NCBI RefSeq assembly: GCF_051020765.1
Contig: NC_134929.1
Coordinates: 17,204,635-17,268,634 of the forward strand
DNA: 64,000 nucleotides
Origin: Lasioglossum baleicum
Taxonomy: Eukaryota > Arthropoda > Insecta > Hymenoptera > Halictidae
Direction of reading: 5' to 3'
Every line of letters begins with the position of its first letter. Position 1 is the stretch's first letter. This document shows, in pieces, positions 61,965-64,000 of this stretch. The translations under genes and the position numbers were made by a program. The notes under the pieces were generated by a model that was not told the origin of the DNA, did not search any database, and worked only from the letters and a program-made list of their open reading frames with translations.

Positions 61965-64000
61965 AACGGGACCAAGCATGAAACACTTCTGGGTCTGGAG
62001 GTCATCGCGACATTTCCGGCCCCCGGTAACACGGGTGCAACCAAAACCAATCATTCGGACTGTGGTACTTAACGGCTCGTACTGCGATCGGGAAAAGAGC
62101 GCGGGCGCGTACAGCGAAATCGCTTTTCCCAAAATAGACACGAGAACGATCGAGAATCGAAACTGAATCACGCGGGCTTCACCCCTACCCACCGATTCGA
62201 CGGTGGGATCAGGAAGAAGAGTAATCAGTAAGTTAATTTACGATTCTTAGGCACCGGAAGAACAGCTCGAATTGATTCTTTCTTTTGTGACCGGGGACAC
62301 CGTTTCTACTCTTCCGTTGTTTTTTTTTTCATTTTTTTTGTTGCTACAATTGGTCTCGCCGTCCCCGGCTCACTTCGGTCGGAAGGTGCCTTAGGTTAAG
62401 AAGCTCGTTAACTACTTTCGTTTCGTTAAGTTTTTCTATGTTGATCAGTGTGGTCTTTTTCTCTGGTCGAGCGTAACTTGGCGAGCCAACCGGTGGTTGT
62501 TCGATGGTTTGTCGTTCGACGGTTGTTCCGCGCATCGCGTGCGTGTCAAAAGTTGTCTGTGAATCGCGATAACTATTTCGAGAGACAGAGACGACTGTCG
62601 AATCGGCGAGAGAGACATTTTCGACGCGTTCGATATACACGCGCACGATGGGCGAGGGATTTTCCGCGCGTTCAGCGTGCTTTCACACACCTAGCCAAGT
62701 TAAAATATTTAATCTCGACTAAGCTCGAATTTCGATGGCCGGTCAGATTCTCGCGGGACCCGTAATTTCACGTGAACGCGAGCCTCGGCCGCGAGTTTCG
62801 AGTTTTACAAAGTAACAAAGTATTTATTATTCACTCGCGAGAGACGCTGAACGCGCGCGTGAGCCGATCCAACGGACTGCGAGAGAAGGTCGCGCGTTCC
62901 CCCTGTCAGCGTGGTTCCCGCAAACAGGAAAAAGTTGTATCCGCGACAGAAACAAGGAATAGAACAACAGACTCGCATTTTCCCCACGCACTCGAGGAAA
63001 AATTCGTTTTTTTGGTTCGTTCGCACGCGGTAGTGATTTTACGAAGCTAAGATATCTCGCTCGGTATATAAATTATTGATGTTTTAAACACTTTTTTTTT
63101 CTTTTTTTTTTCGTCCGCTCGCACAAATGCAAAATAGTAAGAAACGTTAGGCGAAAACGAGCTCTCTCACACGCTGAGCCTACACACCGACAACAGAAAA
63201 CCGACCAACATTCAGGGAACAGACCTTTACACTAATAGTTTCCGCGAAACTCGAACGTTCGTTTATTCATATCGCGAGATGCGTGTGTGTTGTTGCGTGA
63301 GTGTGTGCGCGTATGCGTGTGTCGGGGAATAGAAATCTTTCTATACGATGTATGTTATTAATATCGATCGGAATGATCGAGTCGGAGATGGATACATCGC
63401 GGCCGAGCTTAACCCGAAAGTGCCTGGCGAACAATTTTACCGCTGAAAGTTCTTGACTAAAGTCTTTTGTGAAGTCTTTTTAAGCATAAATTATTATTTT
63501 CTTGGCGTAGCGCACCGTCCCGTGCGCTCGAGAATGATCGGGAGAAAGAGATGGAGAGACGGAGAGTGGTTTTCTATACGCGTGTGTCGTCGTTGAAACA
63601 AAGGCTGTTCGATCGTCCCCGTTCCCTCGTGTTCGTTTAAACGGTGATCGTGTATCATGATTAATAATATTTTAGCGTATGTCGTCATTGCGACGCCGAC
63701 GTTGCGAGAATCGTCATTTTGAATGATCGTTTTTGGTTTTCGTGGCGATTACGCCGCGCGTGTCTATTTCAGAGTCTCTCGGATTGTGCGTTCACAGTAA
63801 AGGCGCAAATACACTAGCAAATTACTTATGACACACATGAACGCCTCCGAAGTAGCAAACAGCAAGTTGAACTCGCTTGCAACAGTTACGGTCGGACAGA
63901 GAAACAATGCGTAAACAATATTTGCAAACATGTGTTACATAGTTCTGCAAGTTGCTCTCACGAGATAACGCAAGTCACTTGCCAGTGTGTTCGCAGCCTT
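61965..64000. other. BicC 3' UTR and downstream DNA
   Basis: No gene is recognised. No clear AATAAA follows the BicC stop, so its 3' UTR may run on. The frame continuing past 61978 to 62166 is not supported as coding. 63282-63325 is a GT-rich microsatellite. Poly-T tracts are at 62320-62339 and 63091-63110. Arg/Ser-rich frames on both strands look like chance in GC-rich sequence. Confidence 0.45.

Noticed and set aside
61943..62166. Alternative BicC last exon in a frame ending at 62166
   Set aside because: An acceptor exists at 61942, but the predicted peptide is unlike BicC. The exon 61852-61964 gives GSAAPGAERK and a terminal DSKW, matching the family, with correct phase.

Overview
The window is a piece of an animal nuclear genome, almost certainly an insect. 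I lean towards a hymenopteran, but that is inference from protein similarity and gene architecture, not a proof. Every gene is split by GT..AG introns. I rebuilt the coding exons by matching splice sites, reading phase and remembered family sequences. Four protein-coding genes are complete. A fifth locus (1-1088, minus) shows only one possible first coding exon.

Layout. (1) 1-2725: possible first exon of an unidentified minus-strand gene and a 1.6 kb divergent upstream region. (2) 2726-8629 plus: Rop, the Sec1/Munc18 syntaxin-binding protein (585 aa), with two mutually exclusive versions of its third coding exon. (3) 10101-12076 plus: argininosuccinate synthase (412 aa). (4) 12077-18382: AT-rich convergent intergenic DNA/3' UTRs. 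(5) 18383-33283 minus: fs(1)h, the BET protein (BRD4 family). It has a long form of about 1477 aa and a short form of about 884 aa that ends two codons into an intron. A GC-rich promoter with several possible noncoding first exons lies at about 35.4-36.2 kb. (6) 38046-39557 minus: EMG1/Nep1 rRNA methyltransferase (236 aa). (7) 43871-61964 plus: Bicaudal-C (888 aa, KH domains plus SAM), spread over 18 kb with two 4 kb introns in GC-rich DNA. (8) 61965-64000: no gene recognised.

The genes do not form a pathway. They cover synaptic vesicle fusion (Rop), arginine/citrulline metabolism (Ass), acetyl-chromatin reading and transcription elongation (fs(1)h), 18S rRNA modification (EMG1) and translational control in oogenesis (BicC). 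They are ordinary eukaryotic neighbours, some sharing flanking regulatory DNA.

The unexplained structure is mostly in introns. It includes several families of short inverted-repeat elements. One hAT-type family (ends TAGACTGCGGATC) has at least six full or partial copies, two with perfect 8-bp target duplications; one of these sits 21 bases upstream of a BicC exon. There are TTAA-flanked elements, a Charlie-like hAT MITE, an eroded hAT transposase with a recognisable dimerisation domain, and tandem mariner tails. The most biologically interesting item is the pair of 104-nt mutually exclusive exons in Rop. No CRISPR array, tRNA, rRNA or virus was seen.
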